A stretch of 64,000 bases of DNA from the NCBI GenBank assembly GCA_902725215.1, contig CACUVI010000026.1:186001-250000 (forward strand), in the 5' to 3' direction. Shown piece after piece: positions 35,228-43,509 of this stretch (its first letter is position 1; every line of letters starts with the position of its first letter). The notes beneath the pieces were generated by a model. That model saw nothing but the letters and a program-made list of their open reading frames with translations, was not told the origin of the DNA and did not search any database. The stretch is from Rhodospirillaceae bacterium LM-1. Its GTDB lineage: Bacteria; Pseudomonadota; Alphaproteobacteria; Rhodospirillales; WMHbin7. The position numbers were made by a program, and so were the translations under genes.

Positions 35228-35235
35228 CAGCGGAT
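35206..35235. repeat. 15-bp tandem duplication at the psd/pssA junction
   Basis: CTTGCATCAGCGGAT is present twice head to tail (35206-35220 and 35221-35235). Each copy contains an ATG for pssA, so PssA begins MQDPLMQD, and the copy nearest psd supplies the overlapping psd stop codon. Confidence 0.85.
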
Positions 35236-35916
35236 CTCGCCCGATCTGGCGGATTCGGTGCCGGCCAAATCGGCCAGCACGGTTTCGCCCGCAATGGCGC
35301 GCTGCCCCACCGCCACCAGCGGAGCGGTGCCCACCGGCAGATAGACGTCAACGCGGCTGCCGAAGCGGATCAGGCCGAAACGCTCGCCGGTGCGAAAGGC
35401 CTGCCCCTCGGAAATCGGACAAACGATGCGTCTGGCGACCAAGCCCGCGATCTGCACGAAAGCCAGATCGCGCCCATCGTCAAGGTCAAGACGCACCGAC
35501 ATGCGTTCATTGTCGTCGCTGGCCTTGTCCAGGCTGGCGTTCAAGAACAAGCCGGGGCGGTAGAATTTCACGCCCACCTTGCCCGCATGCGGGATGCGGT
35601 TCACATGCACGTCGAAAACCGACATGAACACGCAAACCCGGGGACGCGGCGCTTCGCCCATGCCCAGTTCGGCGGGCGGCTTGGCTTCGTCGATCAGTTG
35701 CACGAATCCGTCGGCGGGGCTGATCACCAAGCCCTCTCGGGTGGGTGTCACGCGGTCCGGGTTGCGAAAGAAATAGACGCACCACAAGGTAAGGACAGCG
35801 CCCAACCAGCCCAGCGGCCACCACAACCAGTGCAGGACCAGCGTGCCGACGGCAAACAGGGTGATGAAGGGCCAGCCTTCGGGATGGATGGGGACAAGGA
35901 GATATCGTTTCAGCAT
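35227..35916 (-). CDS. psd: Phosphatidylserine decarboxylase proenzyme
   Basis: Protein of 229 residues of the short type. Two N-terminal hydrophobic segments anchor it ([20 protein letters not shown]). The self-cleavage site is the Gly-Ser in [13 protein letters not shown], which makes the pyruvoyl group; the upstream [10 protein letters not shown] is also typical. It makes phosphatidylethanolamine and is coupled to pssA by a 4-base overlap. The ATG at 35916 has no Shine-Dalgarno but lies 6 bases after TATAAC, suggesting a leaderless mRNA. Confidence 0.93.
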   Translation of the reverse strand: MLKRYLLVPIHPEGWPFITLFAVGTLVLHWLWWPLGWLGAVLTLWCVYFFRNPDRVTPTREGLVISPADGFVQLIDEAKPPAELGMGEAPRPRVCVFMSVFDVHVNRIPHAGKVGVKFYRPGLFLNASLDKASDDNERMSVRLDLDDGRDLAFVQIAGLVARRIVCPISEGQAFRTGERFGLIRFGSRVDVYLPVGTAPLVAVGQRAIAGETVLADLAGTESARSGEIR

Positions 35917-35922
35917 GATGGG

Positions 35923-35950
35923 GTTATAGAACAAGCTGCGGCGGCTGAGT
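35923..35950 (-). promoter_or_regulatory. Putative promoter giving a leaderless psd mRNA
   Basis: Minus strand: TACTCA (35945-35950, weak), 16-base spacer, TATAAC (35923-35928). Six bases separate the -10 from the ATG of psd. Confidence 0.35.
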
Positions 35951-35984
35951 AGTCCGGATTTGCATCTCGGACCCGGTTAAAAGG

Positions 35985-35990
35985 ATATAA
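35985..35990 (+). promoter_or_regulatory. Perfect -10 element upstream of the 162-residue protein
   Basis: TATAAT on the plus strand, 46 bases before the start codon at 36037. No good -35 lies 16-18 bases upstream. Confidence 0.35.
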
Positions 35991-36036
35991 TCAGGCATTT
36001 TCATGCGCGATTCCCTTGTGATAGTGTGACGCCGCC

Positions 36037-36525
36037 ATGACAAGCGTCGATTTGCCGCCCGAAGCCTCCAGCCGTCCCATCCCGCTTCACCGCCTGGGAC
36101 GGGATGCCGATGGCCGGGTTGTGCTGCGCGAACGCGCCGGGCCGGTCAGATTCGAATTTACATATTTAGGTCAAACGGTTCACGGCGAGATTGAGGATAG
36201 CGAGACCCATTCCCGCCTAAGATTGCGGGCTGAGTTGGGGCGCATTCCCTATTCGGCGGAATCGAAGGACTGGCGCCAGAATGTGCTGGCTCTGGTCGAA
36301 TCGGCCAACGAGGCGCTGGCGGGCGCCGTGCGCACGACGCCCGACCAGCGGATCGTGGCGGTCTATGACGACGAATTGATGTCGCCCATGACCGGGGCCA
36401 TGATGATCGGCGCCATTACCCACTTCCTGCTGCGCATCCGGCCCTATCTGGAGCTGATCTTGATGATCGCGCCCCGGGTCAGAAGAACCCGCAAGGCCTT
36501 CACCTTCCCAAAACGCGCCGCCTAG
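36037..36525 (+). CDS. Conserved-looking protein of unknown function
   Basis: Protein of 162 residues I do not recognise. It has a polar N-terminal half (VRFEFTYLGQTVHGEIEDSE), the phrase IVAVYDDELMSPMTGAMM, and a hydrophobic C-terminal third (about 128-153) that may lie along a membrane before a basic tail (RVRRTRKAFTFPKR). Codon use resembles its neighbours, so it is probably a real gene. It stands alone, divergent from psd, and its TAG stop is supplied by a repeat element that also ends two other genes. Confidence 0.65.
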   Translation: MTSVDLPPEASSRPIPLHRLGRDADGRVVLRERAGPVRFEFTYLGQTVHGEIEDSETHSRLRLRAELGRIPYSAESKDWRQNVLALVESANEALAGAVRTTPDQRIVAVYDDELMSPMTGAMMIGAITHFLLRIRPYLELILMIAPRVRRTRKAFTFPKRAA

Positions 36526-36580
36526 CGCAGGATCGTTTAATCCCTGGTCACTCCGGTGACACGGGATTAAACGTGAATCC
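36522..36580. repeat. Second copy of the CTAGCGCAGGAT repeat, with hairpin
   Basis: Begins CTAGCGCAGGATCGTTTAA; its TAG (36523-36525) is the stop codon of the 162-residue protein. GTTTAATCCC (36535-36544) pairs perfectly with GGGATTAAAC (36563-36572), and GTCAC/GTGAC pair inside it. The first 22 bases (from 36520) match the element at 22157 at all but one position. Confidence 0.75.
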
Positions 36581-36598
36581 AAGCTCAAAACAAATTGG

Positions 36599-36662
36599 TA
36601 GAGCGGATTCACGCGCGAACCCCGAGCCATTAAATGCCCCGGGGTTCTTCCGATCCGCTCTA
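36599..36662. repeat. Adjacent inverted-repeat element
   Basis: Perfect 10-base arms TAGAGCGGAT (36599-36608) and ATCCGCTCTA (36653-36662) enclose a second hairpin AACCCCG (36618-36624)/CGGGGTT (36640-36646). The GGATTCACG at 36605-36613 is also complementary to CGTGAATCC (36572-36580) in the preceding element, so the two may fold together. Probably a repetitive intergenic element and a transcription stop. Confidence 0.65.
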
Positions 36663-36665
36663 GGG

Positions 36666-36941
36666 TCAGGCGGCGCTCAGGCTTCCGATGCCGGTCATGA
36701 AGATGCCGGGCATCAGAAATGCCAGAAATTGGTTGCCGATGCCCATCAGTTCGGCTTGGCGCAGCACTTTGTTGGCCTGTCGTTTGCCGCAGGGCGTGAC
36801 GCGCGCCCCTTCTGGGCGGGCGGGCAAGTCGTTACGTTGCTCGAGGGCGGCCACGATATGGCGGGCGCTCTCAATTTTGTCGGCCGCCACCACGGCGACA
36901 AGGCGGTGATCGGAAAAAACCGTCCACAATTTGCGGTTCAT
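36666..36941 (-). CDS. Small protein of unknown function
   Basis: Protein of 91 residues not recognised. N-terminal half (LWTVFSDHRLVAVVAADKIE) looks like a small alpha/beta domain, then a basic stretch, then a hydrophobic C-terminus (FLAFLMPGIFMTGIGSL) that could be a membrane helix. GGAG lies 7 bases before the ATG, supporting expression. It follows the DUF2946 gene by 65 bases on the same strand. Confidence 0.5.
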   Translation of the reverse strand: MNRKLWTVFSDHRLVAVVAADKIESARHIVAALEQRNDLPARPEGARVTPCGKRQANKVLRQAELMGIGNQFLAFLMPGIFMTGIGSLSAA

Positions 36942-37006
36942 GGGAAGTCTCCAGTCTTCGATGTCCTGAATCCGGCCCTGTTCGGGGCCGGGGCTTGTTT
37001 CAAGCG

Positions 37007-37396
37007 TCAGGAGACGGGAGGCGCTCTGGGGGCGGCCTTGCCGTGGCGCGCCAACTGTCCGGAAATATGGGAAGCGACTGGCGCATATTCCGCCAGGGAA
37101 GAGGGAAAATCGATCTTGACTAGAGCCGCTTGGGCGGCGGGACCGTCCAGCCCTCCTTGCATCAGGGGCAGACAGAAAACGCAGAAAGCCGTCGTATGTC
37201 CAGCTTGGCTTGCGGGAGTCTGCCCGGCATCGGGGCCGACGGCGGTCATGCCCAGCGCCGTGCAGATATAGGTCTGGCTGACCAACTGGCTGAGCGGAGC
37301 AGCCGCCTGGGCAGGCATCAAGGCCCCGGCAATCAGATTGAATGCCAGTAGATACAAGCCCGTCCAGGCCATGGCTTTGCGGCGCGTGCGCATCAT
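37007..37396 (-). CDS. DUF2946-like exported protein
   Basis: Protein of 129 residues with a signal peptide (about 9-33, WTGLYLLAFNLIAGALMPAQAAA) and the paired-cysteine phrase AFCVFCLPL plus an upstream histidine and cysteine (YICTALG), as in DUF2946 proteins. Members often sit near metal or copper uptake genes and may bind metal; no such genes are here. The start has no clear ribosome binding site. Confidence 0.6.
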   Translation of the reverse strand: MMRTRRKAMAWTGLYLLAFNLIAGALMPAQAAAPLSQLVSQTYICTALGMTAVGPDAGQTPASQAGHTTAFCVFCLPLMQGGLDGPAAQAALVKIDFPSSLAEYAPVASHISGQLARHGKAAPRAPPVS

Positions 37397-37501
37397 CAGG
37401 CCAAAGTAGGCAAGCCGTTGGGACCTGTCAATGGCGGGGGGTTGCGTAACCTAAAAATTGCACTACCTTGGGAGCTACACAAAATCACGATGGAGCATTA
37501 G

Positions 37502-37747
37502 ATGAACGTGAAATCGGTAGGCTATGTGCTGATATGCACAGGTCTGTTTGAGGCGGTTGGAATTCAACAAGGTGTCATACCTGATGACCAAAGAAAGCAT
37601 ACTGTCCCTGCATCTATGATATCCCCGCTGACGGCGACAGGTGGATCAGTCTCTTCAGTTGCACTTCCTGTGAACTCAATTCTGGGCAACAGTTACGAAG
37701 TGGCCTTGCTACCTTTGCCAAAGACATCCGCCTCATCGCGTTCTTAA
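37502..37747 (+). CDS. Possible small ORF in a lower-GC gap
   Basis: An 81-residue frame in the 352-base gap 37397-37748. GGAG lies 8 bases before the ATG, but the protein (MNVKSVGYVLICTGLFEAVG at its start) matches nothing I know, and the stretch is visibly richer in A and T than its neighbours. It ends one base before the metW stop. It could be a remnant, a recent insertion or non-coding. Confidence 0.25.
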   Translation: MNVKSVGYVLICTGLFEAVGIQQGVIPDDQRKHTVPASMISPLTATGGSVSSVALPVNSILGNSYEVALLPLPKTSASSRS

Positions 37748-37748
37748 G

Positions 37749-38363
37749 TTACTTATTTCCCAACAAGAACAGCCCGTTCTCGCCGAACAGGTTGGCTTTC
37801 CAGTCGGGCGGCGTGAAGGCGCGCGTGCGGCCCGAGGAATCGATGGCGATGCCCTTTTCGATCTTGGCGCCTATGGCCTCGGTCAGGTCGGCGAAATCGT
37901 CGATGGTGCACAGATGAATATTGGGCGTGTCGTACCAGGCGAAGCCCAGGCTTGAGGTGACGGGCATGCGCCCGTGCGCCAGCAGGCTTAAGCGCACCCG
38001 CCAATGGCCGAAATTGGGCAGGCTGACGATGGCGTGGCGACCGATGCGCAGCATCTGTTCCAGCACTTCGCGGGGATTGCGCGTCGCTTGCAGGGTTTGC
38101 GACAGAATCACGTAATCGAAGGCCTGCGCCGGGTAATCCTTAAGGTCGGTGTCTGCGTCGCCCTGGATGACCGACAGGCCCTGGCGCACCGCGCCGGAAA
38201 CGCCGCTCATCGACAGTTCGATGCCGCGCCCGTCAACCTTTTTGGTCTCGCGCAGGAATTTCAACAACTCGCCCTCGCCACAGCCGACGTCCAGCACGCG
38301 CGTCTTGGGAGCCACCATGTCGGCGATCATGCGCAGATCGAAGCGAAGCTGCGAAGGATTCAT
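37749..38363 (-). CDS. metW: MetW methyltransferase-like protein
   Basis: Protein of 204 residues with an SAM-methyltransferase fold ([15 protein letters not shown]) and family phrases [36 protein letters not shown] and [16 protein letters not shown]. MetW works with MetX; in several bacteria it is needed for full homoserine acetyltransferase activity. The ATG at 38363 overlaps the metX stop as ATGA. A longer frame upstream lies inside metX and is not real. Confidence 0.94.
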   Translation of the reverse strand: MNPSQLRFDLRMIADMVAPKTRVLDVGCGEGELLKFLRETKKVDGRGIELSMSGVSGAVRQGLSVIQGDADTDLKDYPAQAFDYVILSQTLQATRNPREVLEQMLRIGRHAIVSLPNFGHWRVRLSLLAHGRMPVTSSLGFAWYDTPNIHLCTIDDFADLTEAIGAKIEKGIAIDSSGRTRAFTPPDWKANLFGENGLFLLGNK

Positions 38364-39520
38364 CCAAGCCCCCGCTGCTCGGCCGCGCCGTCCAGGAAGC
38401 CCTGAAGGGTGCGGTGAAATTCGGGTTCGTCCAGCAAAAAGGCGTCGTGGCCCTTGTCGGATTCGACTTCGACGAAGCTGACATTGGCCGCCACGGCGTT
38501 CAGCGCATGCACGATGGCCCTCGATTCCTGGGTGGGAAACAGCCAGTCGCTGGTGAAGGAAATCAGGCAAAAACGCGTCTGCGTTCCTTTGAAGGCGTTG
38601 GCCAGCTTACCGCCATTCTCGGCCGCCAGATCGAAATAATCCATCGCCCTGGTGATGTACAAATACGAGTTGGCGTCGAAACGTTCGACGAAGGTGCTGC
38701 CCTGATGGCGCAGATAGCTTTCGATCTGGAAATCAGCGTCGAAGCCATAGGTCACGTTGGTGCGGTTTTGCAGCTTGCGCCCGAACTTGCGGTGCAGGGC
38801 CACTTCGGACAGATAGGTGATGTGCGCGGCCATGCGGGCCACCGAAAGGCCCCGATGCGGGCTGGTCCCATGCAGCAGATAATCGCCGCCCATCCAGTCG
38901 GGGTCGGCCATGATGGCTTGGCGTCCCACCTCGTGAAAGGCGATGTTCTGGGCCGAATGGCGATAGCTGGTGGCGATGGGCAGGGCCGCGAAGACCCGCC
39001 TGGGGTGGCTGGCCGCCCATTCCAGGACCTGCATGCCGCCCATCGAGCCGCCGACCACGCAGAACAACTGCTCGATTCCCAGATGGTCCAGCAACAGGGC
39101 CTGGGCGTTCACCATGTCGCCGATGGTGATCACCGGAAAAGAAAGCCCCCAGGGCTTGCCGGTTTCAGGGTTGATCTCCATGGGGCCGGTGGTGCCCATG
39201 CAGCCACCCAACACATTGGCGCAAATAAAGAAATAACGTTCAGTGTCGAATAGGTTGCCGGGGCCGACCAGCGTATGCCACCAGCCCGGCTTGCCAGTGA
39301 CGGGGTGGGGATCTGCCAAATATTGGTCGCCGGTCAGGGCATGGCAGACCAAGACGGCGTTCGACTTGTCCGCGTTCAGGGAACCGTAGGTGCGCCAAGC
39401 CACGGTGACCCGGTCCATCACCACCCCGCAATCAAGCCTTAGGGGGCCTAACTCGGCGGTCGAGCAGGTCTGTGTTCTGGGGTCGGTCACGCCGGGGGCA
39501 AGGGCAGGCGGCAGATTCAT
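38360..39520 (-). CDS. metX: Homoserine O-acetyltransferase
   Basis: Alpha/beta hydrolase of 386 residues. Catalytic serine in the nucleophile elbow [14 protein letters not shown], aspartate in [12 protein letters not shown] and histidine in DKGHDAFL. It makes O-acetylhomoserine (succinyl in some members), the substrate of the MetY fusion at 6.2-8.1 kb. The start codon lacks a Shine-Dalgarno and sits about 9 bases after a -10 element, suggesting a nearly leaderless transcript. No SAM riboswitch is visible upstream. Confidence 0.95.
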   Translation of the reverse strand: MNLPPALAPGVTDPRTQTCSTAELGPLRLDCGVVMDRVTVAWRTYGSLNADKSNAVLVCHALTGDQYLADPHPVTGKPGWWHTLVGPGNLFDTERYFFICANVLGGCMGTTGPMEINPETGKPWGLSFPVITIGDMVNAQALLLDHLGIEQLFCVVGGSMGGMQVLEWAASHPRRVFAALPIATSYRHSAQNIAFHEVGRQAIMADPDWMGGDYLLHGTSPHRGLSVARMAAHITYLSEVALHRKFGRKLQNRTNVTYGFDADFQIESYLRHQGSTFVERFDANSYLYITRAMDYFDLAAENGGKLANAFKGTQTRFCLISFTSDWLFPTQESRAIVHALNAVAANVSFVEVESDKGHDAFLLDEPEFHRTLQGFLDGAAEQRGLG

Positions 39521-39529
39521 GATGGAAGA

Positions 39530-39558
39530 GACCTAGGGCGGGGCCACCCCCCTGTCAA
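39530..39558 (-). promoter_or_regulatory. sigma70 promoter of metX-metW with minimal leader
   Basis: Minus strand: perfect TTGACA (39553-39558), 17-base spacer, TAGGTC (39530-39535). Nine bases lie between the -10 element and the metX ATG, so the leader would be only a few bases. Confidence 0.55.
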
Positions 39559-39620
39559 TCCCTTTGATTTCACGAGCCTGGGGGGATAAAACGGTTTCCC
39601 TTAACTTTTACAGCCGGACC

Positions 39621-40442
39621 ATGAGCAAAGACCCTACCCTCGCCAGCCTGCGCAAAAAGATCGACGGCATCGATACGAAGCTGCACGACCTGTTGATGCA
39701 GCGCGCCCAGGTCGTCGAATCGGTCGGCGAGCTTAAGAAGGCTCAGAAGCTGGGAGCGCCCTTTCGCCTGGGGCGCGAGGCCGAAATTCTGCGCCGTCTG
39801 AAGGCGCGTCACCAAGGCTTGCTGCCCTATCCGGTGATCGCTAGGCTGTGGCGAGAGATCATCGCCAGCTTCACGCAGCTTGAGGCGGCCTATGCGGTCT
39901 CGGTCTGCCAACCCTCGCCCGATGCTCCGGTGCGCGATCTGGCCCGCGATCACTATGGCGGCGGGGTCGCCTTGCTGTCCTTCGCCCAGCCGGGTCCCGC
40001 CCTGGTGGCCTTGTCCGAGGGCAAGGCGGTTCAAGCCGTCCTGTCCATGCCCAGACCGGATGACGAAACGCCTTGGTGGCCAATGCTGATGGACGGCGCC
40101 CATGCGCCGCGCATCGTGGCCCGCCTGCCTTTTGCCGGAACCCAGGGGCCGGGGCGCGAGGCTCTGGTGGCCGCCCTGTTCCCGCCCGAGGCTTCGGGCG
40201 ACGACGTGTCCTTGCTGGGCATTGAAACCGATGAACCGGCCAGCCGCACCGGCTTGAAAACCGAGTTGGAGAAGGCGGGCTTTTCCCAGCCCCGTCTGCT
40301 GGCCGCCGGACGTTACGGCGCCAAATCGCTGGCCTTGGCCGAAGTTGACGGTTTCGTCGAGGCGCAAGACGCCCGCCTGACCACCTTGTCCATGCCCCGC
40401 ATTCTGGTGCTGGGCGCTTATGCCAGACCCATTCTCGAATAG
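39621..40442 (+). CDS. AroQ chorismate mutase with degenerate prephenate-dehydratase-like tail
   Basis: Protein of 273 residues. Residues about 5-90 are an AroQ-type chorismate mutase (LRKKIDGIDTKLHDLLMQRA, GELKKAQ, RLGREAEILRRL). The remaining 180 residues lack prephenate dehydratase catalytic motifs but end like its ACT region (ETDEPASRTGLKTELEKAGF; ILVLGAYARP), suggesting a decayed or regulatory P-protein tail. It makes prephenate for the dehydrogenase encoded two genes downstream. Start at 39621, weak ribosome binding site. Divergent from metX. Confidence 0.8.
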   Translation: MSKDPTLASLRKKIDGIDTKLHDLLMQRAQVVESVGELKKAQKLGAPFRLGREAEILRRLKARHQGLLPYPVIARLWREIIASFTQLEAAYAVSVCQPSPDAPVRDLARDHYGGGVALLSFAQPGPALVALSEGKAVQAVLSMPRPDDETPWWPMLMDGAHAPRIVARLPFAGTQGPGREALVAALFPPEASGDDVSLLGIETDEPASRTGLKTELEKAGFSQPRLLAAGRYGAKSLALAEVDGFVEAQDARLTTLSMPRILVLGAYARPILE

Positions 40443-40457
40443 ACCGGAGTTTGCTTC

Positions 40458-41549
40458 ATGACCCTTCCCCAGCCCCGTCCCGGCATCATGGACATCGCGC
40501 CCTATATCGGCGGCGAGTCGAAAATTCCCGGTGTTGCGCGCGTGATCAAGCTGGCCTCGAACGAGGGCGCCCTGGGTCCCAGCCCGGCCGCCATCGAGGC
40601 CTACAAGACGGTGGCGGGCGATCTGCACCGCTATCCCGACGGCGGTTGTTCGGAATTGCGCAAGGCCCTGGGCGTTCGCTGGGGGCTTGATCCGGCGCGT
40701 ATCGTCTGCGGGGCTGGAAGCGATGAGCTGCTGGGCCTTCTGTGCCGCGCCTATGCTGGGCCGGGCGACGAGGTGCTGTATTCGCAGCACGGCTTCCTGA
40801 TGTATCCCATCGCCGCCAAAACGGCGGGGGCAACGCCGGTCACCGCGCCCGAGACCGATTTGACTATGAGCGTCGATGCGCTGCTGGCCAAGGTGACGCC
40901 CAAGACCAAGATCGTCTTTGTCGCCAATCCCAACAATCCGACCGGCACCTATGTGTCGATCAAGGAGATCGAGCGGTTGCGCAAGGGTCTGCCCGATCAT
41001 GTGCTGCTGGTCATCGACGCCGCCTATGCCGAGTTCGTCAGCAAGAACGACTATGCGGCTGGCAACGAACTGGTGGACCAGGGTTCCAACACCGTGGTCA
41101 CCCGCACCTTCTCGAAGATTTACGCCCTGGGTTCGGTGCGTCTGGGCTGGGCTTATTGCCCACCCAATGTCGCCGACGTGCTGAACCGGGTGCGTAATCC
41201 CTTCAATGTATCCGCACCCGCCCAGGCGGCGGGGCTGGCGGCGCTGAAGGACGAGAAATTCTTCGCGCTGTGCAAGGCCCACAACGACATGTGGCTGCCC
41301 TGGCTTTCGCAGGAGCTGAAGGCGCTGGGCCTGGAACTGACCGACAGTGTGGGCAATTTCGTGTTGCTGCGCTTTCCCAAGGCGACCGGCAAAACAGCCG
41401 ACGAGGCCGACAAGTTCCTGACCGCGAAGGGCATCATCGCCCGCAAGATGGGCGGCTACGGCCTGCCCGACGCGCTGCGCATCACCATCGGCCAGGACGA
41501 CGAGATGAAGGCGGTGGTGGCGGCCATGAAGGAGTTTCTGGCGCCGTGA
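40458..41549 (+). CDS. hisC: HisC-family histidinol-phosphate/aromatic aminotransferase
   Basis: Class II PLP aminotransferase of 363 residues: IKLASNEGALGPSP at the N-terminus, VFVANPNNPTGTY, VIDAAYAEF and the PLP lysine in RTFSKIYALGSVRLGW. Placed between chorismate mutase and prephenate dehydrogenase, it probably transaminates aromatic keto acids (or prephenate) as well as, or instead of, histidinol phosphate. GGAG lies 8 bases before the ATG; the stop overlaps the next gene (GTGA). Confidence 0.9.
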   Translation: MTLPQPRPGIMDIAPYIGGESKIPGVARVIKLASNEGALGPSPAAIEAYKTVAGDLHRYPDGGCSELRKALGVRWGLDPARIVCGAGSDELLGLLCRAYAGPGDEVLYSQHGFLMYPIAAKTAGATPVTAPETDLTMSVDALLAKVTPKTKIVFVANPNNPTGTYVSIKEIERLRKGLPDHVLLVIDAAYAEFVSKNDYAAGNELVDQGSNTVVTRTFSKIYALGSVRLGWAYCPPNVADVLNRVRNPFNVSAPAQAAGLAALKDEKFFALCKAHNDMWLPWLSQELKALGLELTDSVGNFVLLRFPKATGKTADEADKFLTAKGIIARKMGGYGLPDALRITIGQDDEMKAVVAAMKEFLAP

Positions 41550-42436
41550 GTTCAACCAAGCTGTTCAACAAGATCGCCCTGATCGGCATCGGCCTGATCG
41601 GCTCGTCGATCGCGCATGCCGTTAGGAAAAACGGATTGGCCGCCAGCGTTTCTGTGGGCGACATCCGGCAAGATCACTGCGACAAGGCCCTCGAATTGGG
41701 TTGCTGCGATCAGGCTGGCACGAATCTGGCCCTGGCCGTGAAAGACGCCGATCTGGTCGTGCTTTGCGTGCCCATTGGGGCCAATGCCGAAGTGGCCGAA
41801 AAAATCGCGGCCCATTTGAAGCCCGGCGCCATCGTGTCGGATGTCGGCTCGGTCAAGCAGGCCGTGGTGCGCGACGTGGGGCCGCTGCTGCCCGAAGGGG
41901 TGCATCTGGTGCCCGGCCATCCGATCGCGGGCACGGAATTCTCCGGCCCGGAAGCGGGCTTTGCCGAACTGTTCCAGGGCCGCTGGTGCATCCTGACTCC
42001 GCCCAGCGGCACCGACGAGGAGGCCACCGCCAAGGTGGCGGCGCTGTGGCGGGGCATGGGTTCAATGATCGAAATCATGGACCCTTCGCATCACGACATG
42101 GTGCTGGCCATCACCTCGCATCTGCCGCATTTGATCGCCTATACTATCGTGGGCACGGCCAGCAATTTGGAAGAGAGCTTGAAGGGCGAAGTGATCCGCT
42201 ATTCGGCCAGCGGCTTTCGCGACTTCACCCGCATCGCCGCCTCGGACCCCATCATGTGGCGCGATGTGTTTTTGAACAATCGCGACGCCGTGCTGGAAAT
42301 GCTGCAACGATTCTCGGAAGACCTGACTGCTTTGCAGCGCGCCATCCGCTGGGGCGAAGGCCAAGCGCTGGAAGACCTGTTCACCAGAACCCGCGCCATC
42401 CGCCGGGGCATCATCGAAGCCAAGCAGGATAGTTGA
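41546..42436 (+). CDS. tyrC: Prephenate/arogenate dehydrogenase
   Basis: Protein of 296 residues with the NAD-binding motif ALIGIGLIGSSIAHAV, then LVVLCVPIGANAEVAEKI, DVGSVKQAVV, PGHPIAGTEFSGPEAG and SHLPHLIAYTIVGTAS, all typical of TyrA-family dehydrogenases. It oxidatively decarboxylates prephenate or arogenate towards tyrosine. The GTG start at 41546 overlaps the hisC stop by 4 bases. No ACT domain is present, so feedback control must lie elsewhere. Confidence 0.93.
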   Translation: MSSTKLFNKIALIGIGLIGSSIAHAVRKNGLAASVSVGDIRQDHCDKALELGCCDQAGTNLALAVKDADLVVLCVPIGANAEVAEKIAAHLKPGAIVSDVGSVKQAVVRDVGPLLPEGVHLVPGHPIAGTEFSGPEAGFAELFQGRWCILTPPSGTDEEATAKVAALWRGMGSMIEIMDPSHHDMVLAITSHLPHLIAYTIVGTASNLEESLKGEVIRYSASGFRDFTRIAASDPIMWRDVFLNNRDAVLEMLQRFSEDLTALQRAIRWGEGQALEDLFTRTRAIRRGIIEAKQDS

Positions 42437-42471
42437 ATTTATAACCGCCTGCAGGAGCGCTTGGCGAAGCT

Positions 42472-43509
42472 TTACTCATCCACCCAAGGCGGGTTGGGCA
42501 GTCTTGCCAAGCGGGCCGGGCCGATGAACAGATCGCGGCCTTGAAGGGTTAAGGGCAGGCGCATCATGCCGCTGTCGGGATCGGGCGGTTCCTTAGCCAA
42601 CACCGCCAGCGCCAGCTTGACCGGCAAAGCGTCGGCTTCCTCAATCCATCCCCGTTCCGCCAAGGCATCGACCGTTTCGAAAACGCCCTTGGCCTTCAGG
42701 CCGAAGGGGGCGATGGGCATCAATTGGCGGTCCAGAGCAAAGGTGCCGTCGCCGTCCAGGACCAGCGGCCCCCATTCGGCATGCAGGGCATCTATATTCA
42801 AAATCCCCCCGGCATCGTTCCAGGCAGCCAGCGGCTCCGCCTTCAGGCTGTTTGGAACTGGGCCTCGCAGGGACAAGTTTATGTGGGCCGCTTTTACCAT
42901 TTCGCTTGAAAGCCCCTTGGCCTCGGGCGGCAGGGACAGGGCTTCGAGGGCCAAGGCTAGGCTGGCGGTTGGCGCGGTCAGATCGTCGGGCGGCACATCG
43001 CGTTGGTACGCGCCGTCCAGGACAAGGCGGCCCAGGCTAAGCGGCTGCGAGAAAAAACCGCTGGCTGTTGCCCGTTCAAGCGCAAGATGCAGCGCTTCGA
43101 AACCGCTGGCGGAAAAGGTCAAGCTGGCCTCTGCCTTCTCGAAGACAAGGTTCGCCTGTTTGCCCCGATAGTCTAGGCGATGCGCCCCATGTGCTTCAAT
43201 GTTCAGCAAGCCGGGCGTCAAAGAGCTGATGCGCGCCGTCACTAGGTCGGGGCCCCGCCAAGCGAAAGGCCGCTTGCCTTCCTGCGAAACATAGGGTTTG
43301 GCGACAAGAAGATCGATGCGCATGGGAAAGCCGGATGCGCTGACGCCTTCGTGGGTAATGTTGAAATCAGCGCCGCGTCTGGCTTCGATCCAGCGCTCTA
43401 GCTCAGCCTTGGCCGCCTCCGCCGCCTGATTCCACCAAAGGCCGTACAGGCCCGCCGAAATGGCCAGGGCGGCCAGAATCAGGCCCAGGCGGCGATAGGG
43501 CCGCCTCAT
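42472..43509 (-). CDS. DUF2125 protein
   Basis: Protein of 345 residues with one N-terminal transmembrane segment (about 6-25, LGLILAALAISAGLYGLWW) and a large exported domain rich in beta strands (VSASGFPMRIDLLVAKPYVS). This is the alphaproteobacterial DUF2125 family, often found next to prephenate dehydrogenase as here (convergent, 35 bases). Function unknown, probably periplasmic or envelope. The ATG at 43509 overlaps the DUF2889 stop. Confidence 0.8.
   Translation of the reverse strand: MRRPYRRLGLILAALAISAGLYGLWWNQAAEAAKAELERWIEARRGADFNITHEGVSASGFPMRIDLLVAKPYVSQEGKRPFAWRGPDLVTARISSLTPGLLNIEAHGAHRLDYRGKQANLVFEKAEASLTFSASGFEALHLALERATASGFFSQPLSLGRLVLDGAYQRDVPPDDLTAPTASLALALEALSLPPEAKGLSSEMVKAAHINLSLRGPVPNSLKAEPLAAWNDAGGILNIDALHAEWGPLVLDGDGTFALDRQLMPIAPFGLKAKGVFETVDALAERGWIEEADALPVKLALAVLAKEPPDPDSGMMRLPLTLQGRDLFIGPARLARLPNPPWVDE

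Noticed and set aside
39521-39620. SAM-II or other riboswitch upstream of metX
   Set aside because: The 100 bases hold a compact promoter ending next to the ATG; no conserved riboswitch sequence or suitable structure is present.
39570-41555. A 661-codon minus-strand open frame opposite the chorismate mutase and hisC genes
   Set aside because: Antisense to genes with clear motifs; its composition is that of a shadow frame.
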